DNA of 64,000 nt from Seriola aureovittata. Taxonomy: Eukaryota; Chordata; Actinopteri; Carangiformes; Carangidae. Within the stretch, counting starts at the first letter, position 1. Each line of letters starts with the position of its first letter. The notes under the pieces are model-generated. The model was not told the origin of the DNA and did no database searches. It saw nothing but the letters and a program-made list of their open reading frames with translations. This document shows positions 60,922 to 64,000 of this stretch, piece after piece. The stretch is taken from positions 23,612,501 to 23,676,500 of the forward strand of contig NC_079377.1 of NCBI RefSeq assembly GCF_021018895.1. The letters are read 5' to 3'. Made by a program: the position numbers and the translations under genes.

Positions 60922-61482
60922 GCAGACAGAGAGAGAGGCCTAGTTACACAGACCCAGATAAAGCAAGAAAAAAAAGGAGAGAGAGAGAGAGAAAGAATCA
61001 GGCAGTGAAAACTTTAGAAAGTGTGTATTTGCATAATCTCTTCTTTGCAAAGAGTCTAGGGGAGGAATAATAAGCTAGAGAAAGCTATCATCTGCCAACA
61101 CAGTGTTGAGCCAAACCCCTATGTGTGTAAATGCAGCTTGCAAGCAATACAGTAGCTCTCTGAGCTGCTTCACTCGGCTGCATGTTCGGTCTGATTCAGC
61201 TCGTGTGGGTGTCAGACGTCCTGCGTTTGATATTTCCACAGATGTAAATTAAAAGAAATAGCAGACAAGCAATTTTACCACTGCCCTCTGAATATCCATT
61301 CACTCTTAACTCTCAGTCACTGTAATTTAGACAGAGTGAACATGGAGCTCCTCACTCACTCGCTCTTGAATGTACGTGCTAAACCAGCCGCGTACGCTGT
61401 ATGTATGAAATCATCAGTGATGTTTTCCTGGGAAAAATGGGGTAATCACTAGAGGAAACGGAGAAGTGATGAGACAGTTCGG
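60922..61482. other. No gene recognised
   Basis: A short GA run lies at 60976-60993. Nothing else was identified. Confidence 0.5.
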
Positions 61483-61710
61483 CCCAGACTAGAGCTAGCT
61501 GGTTAGCATGCTAACTTCAGTAGAAGAAAAGAAGGGATACCAGTAGAGGCAAAGCAAGAGGTTTTGCTTTCCACCTCCGGGGACAGCTCTTGGTGAGTGA
61601 AGGAACAAAGTTTGAACCTGCAAAGTTTCTTCTAGACTGGCAAGTAAACAGCTGTTACTGCCAACATTGGCAATGTAGCAACAGCAAAACCTTACAAATA
61701 GCTCTTTTAA
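61483..61710 (-). repeat. Dispersed repeat family 2, copy B
   Basis: Its reverse complement follows copy C (62235 onward) for about 220 bp. Shared blocks are AAGAGCTATTTG / AAGGAGCTATTTG, AACAGCTGTTT, TTCCTTCACTC, GAGGTGGAAAGC and GAAGTTAGCA-GCTAA-CAGCTAGC. Its outer edge reads CTCTTTTAA. Confidence 0.75.
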
Positions 61711-62234
61711 TGTCGCCATGTAAATGACAGTATTGTTAGTTCAAACAAAGCTGGATTACCAACTAAACAAAGTTGGCAACTTCCCCCTGAATGCACCATG
61801 TTCACTGTGTAGTTTGTGGTCATTTGATTAATTTCAACTTTATTCACTACGGCAGGAAAAATAAAATGGTGCAGGAACCACTAAAGCACACAGCTCCCGC
61901 ATTGTTCCTAACTTCGAGCATCTGTCCTCTAGTTTTAGGACCTGGACTGTTTAAGTTGATGCACAGCATGATCTTCTAAGGGGTCTGGGGAAAATATAGT
62001 GAAGCTGCTATTTGTGCTCTCCAGCATGCACTGTACCAGATTTATACTTAAAGGCAATAGGATGCATAAACAATGCACAGAGAGTGGCTTAAAACAGATG
62101 TTTGCTGTAAGTAGCACAGCAGGAAGTAGACTGATGTCCTGTCTGAGTGAATCTGATTCTGTCTCCTAACAGCATTAGAGGTCGGTTGGTCCTTTGACTG
62201 TAATTTCTCTCCAACCTTGTCCAAGGTTGGATAC
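61711..62234. other. Spacer between inverted family 2 copies
   Basis: About 520 bp of unique-looking sequence with no gene recognised. Confidence 0.5.
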
Positions 62235-62640
62235 TTAAAGGAGCTATTTGCCAGCGTTAGCATAAACAGCTGTTTTTATTACCAGTGTAGATGAAAACTT
62301 GTGAGTTCAGTATCAAACTTAATTCCTTCACTCGCCACCATCTGTTTCCAGAGGTGGAAAGCGACACCAATGTTAACTCTTGTCTGTATCACGTGTTTTC
62401 TTTGAAGTTAGCACGCTAATCAGCTAGCCCCAGCCTGTATCGAATCTTTCCGATAGCGAGTCACTGTAGCCTCCAATCTTCCCTGAAGACGTGGCGCTGC
62501 TCAGAGAGCTTATTATAACCTCTTGTCTTGTAAACACAGTGATGGCTGAAGTGCTTGTCAAGCGACAATCACCAGCACCTGCTCCCGGAAAGACACCGCA
62601 TTCAGCCGCAGAGAAAACGTACAAATAACGCATTTAGCTT
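62235..62640 (+). repeat. Dispersed repeat family 2, copy C
   Basis: Starts TTAAAGGAGCTATTTG at 62235. Its left half matches copy B (inverted) and its right half, from TTATTATAACCTCTTGT, matches fragment A at about 28128. It ends near ACGTACAAATAACGC, an imperfect inverted copy of the start. No coding frame. The TTAA at the left edge suggests the same type of target as family 1, but the right edge is unclear. Confidence 0.7.
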
Positions 62641-64000
62641 TATATAACTATACATAAATGCAGCAGATCACAACCACTGATCAGCACATAGGCATCATTT
62701 CCGTAGAGGACAGATTGTATATGGATTGCTAGGTGTGTTTTCAGCTGATTGACCTAAACCGCAGAGGTCAAATTCCCATTTAGTTTTAAGCCTAGATTGA
62801 GGTACAATCAACAAACCCTCATCAGAAGGCCTCAGTGACTTGCTGATGACAACAGCTGCTGTATCTCACAAATGTTGGTGAGCACCAGAGCATGCAGCCA
62901 TCTAAAAAGAAAATATGATCACAGGGACCTTGAACTGGATCATGAGTTTGCTGGGAATATAGAAATCAAGATAAGAGTGACATGAGGCTTTTTATAAAAT
63001 CTGAATTTTATTTTTACGTTAAAAATCAGGATCAACAACCATTTTAACATCTTCAAACAGCCGCTGTCAGCACAAGAACTCTTATCTGCCCATCAGCACG
63101 AGCCTGGATAGACATGAAGGGAGAAAATTCAACATTTGATTGATTTTACTACGGAGCGCCGCTGACCATCTGGGATCAACTCGCCAGTCAGCGACAAGGA
63201 GTCCAAAGACAGAAAAAAAGCAGAAATAGCTCTAACTGGAAAAGACCATGATGGACAAGGACAATTAAAGCATGCATACTGTGTCACTAAGTGGAAGGCT
63301 CATTGATTGCGACGGACTTCAGATGGACCGAGGCGAGGCATCTGTTGATATTTTAAAATGAACATGAGCAGTTGCAATGTCCAACAGAAAGTTCATGATA
63401 AACATCAAGTCGTGGCCTTGTTTCTAGAGTTCAGCTCACTCGCTGCTCTGTAATTTGGATGTCTTGTTCTGCAGCCCGAGGGCTCTGAGGCAGAGCGGAT
63501 GCTGCAATCCTTTGAAATCATTCAAAAAAAAAGCGAAGGGAGTGATATCATTGGCTCATTGGCGTGCAGGGAGCATATCCTAGTTTCCGTTTAGCAGGCG
63601 ACAACCTGCTCTTCCGCTTATCACACAGACATCACGCACACGAATGCATGACCACACACGGCACACACACACACACACGCATTTACATTACTCAGCGTGT
63701 GAGGATGAACTGCACTCCCTCCGCACCACGACCTTAAAAACTACAACTACATATTTAACCTTTACACTTCTCATGAGCTCATGAATACTCTGTTAACCAC
63801 GACTCAACTTCAACTTAACCTCAACTTCAACTTATTTTCTTCCCCTAAAACACATTTATGAAGGTCTCATTTATCTCTTTCTCATAAATCTATGAAATTA
63901 CAGTCCTGACACTTTACATTTCTAATGCATTACTGTACTGTTGGATCCCTCATTATCAATGCTCTCCAAATAGTCTCCACTTTCAACTCCATTCAGTCCA
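62641..64000. other. No gene recognised
   Basis: AT-leaning sequence with a short (CA)9 run at about 63661-63678 and CTTCAACTTAACC-type direct repeats at about 63806-63830. No gene was identified. Confidence 0.5.

Overview
This window looks like vertebrate nuclear DNA, most likely from a teleost fish. It has no bacterial-style gene packing. It is full of dinucleotide and tetranucleotide microsatellites, many of them (CA)n, and it carries a Tc1-type transposon of the kind common in fish. It also holds several families of short non-autonomous elements and two copies of a non-LTR retrotransposon-like 3' tail. It reads as intergenic or long-intron sequence. No complete host protein-coding gene can be supported, and I saw no tRNA, rRNA or CRISPR array.

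Layout. 1-13 kb: mostly unique sequence with microsatellites, one candidate minus-strand terminal exon (3330-3601), a copy of a dispersed repeat here called family 3 (5340-5760) and a fragment of family 4. 13-21 kb: a retroelement tail (13829-13998), a diverged family 3 copy, a 300-bp element ending in CAGAGGTG/CACCTCTG (15887-16186), a candidate plus-strand exon (16373-16516) and a compact element with perfect 20-bp inverted ends (about 20318-20541). 21-31 kb: a family 1 element flanked by TTAA-like ends (25391-25834), a family 2 fragment near 28.1 kb and a second good family 3 copy containing a (TCTCTGTC)n array. 31-43 kb: very dense microsatellites, a GC3-rich candidate terminal exon (40544-40666, minus) and an exact 175-bp tandem duplication at 42666-43015. 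44-46 kb: a full-length Tc1/mariner element of 1587 bp with TA target duplication, about 205-bp IR/DR-type inverted repeats and a DD34E transposase frame stopped by one in-frame TAG. 47-56 kb: three more family 1 copies, an inverted-repeat element, a 170-bp (TC)85 tract and another retroelement tail. 57-64 kb: more microsatellites, including (GATA)20, and a pair of inverted family 2 copies.

The only gene with a clear function is the inactivated Tc1 transposase. With its terminal repeats it would have formed a cut-and-paste unit. The short inverted-repeat elements have no coding capacity and would have depended on enzymes encoded elsewhere. The three candidate exons rest on open frame, codon-position composition and splice-like signals only. 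No protein family could be assigned to them, and they are offered as testable leads.
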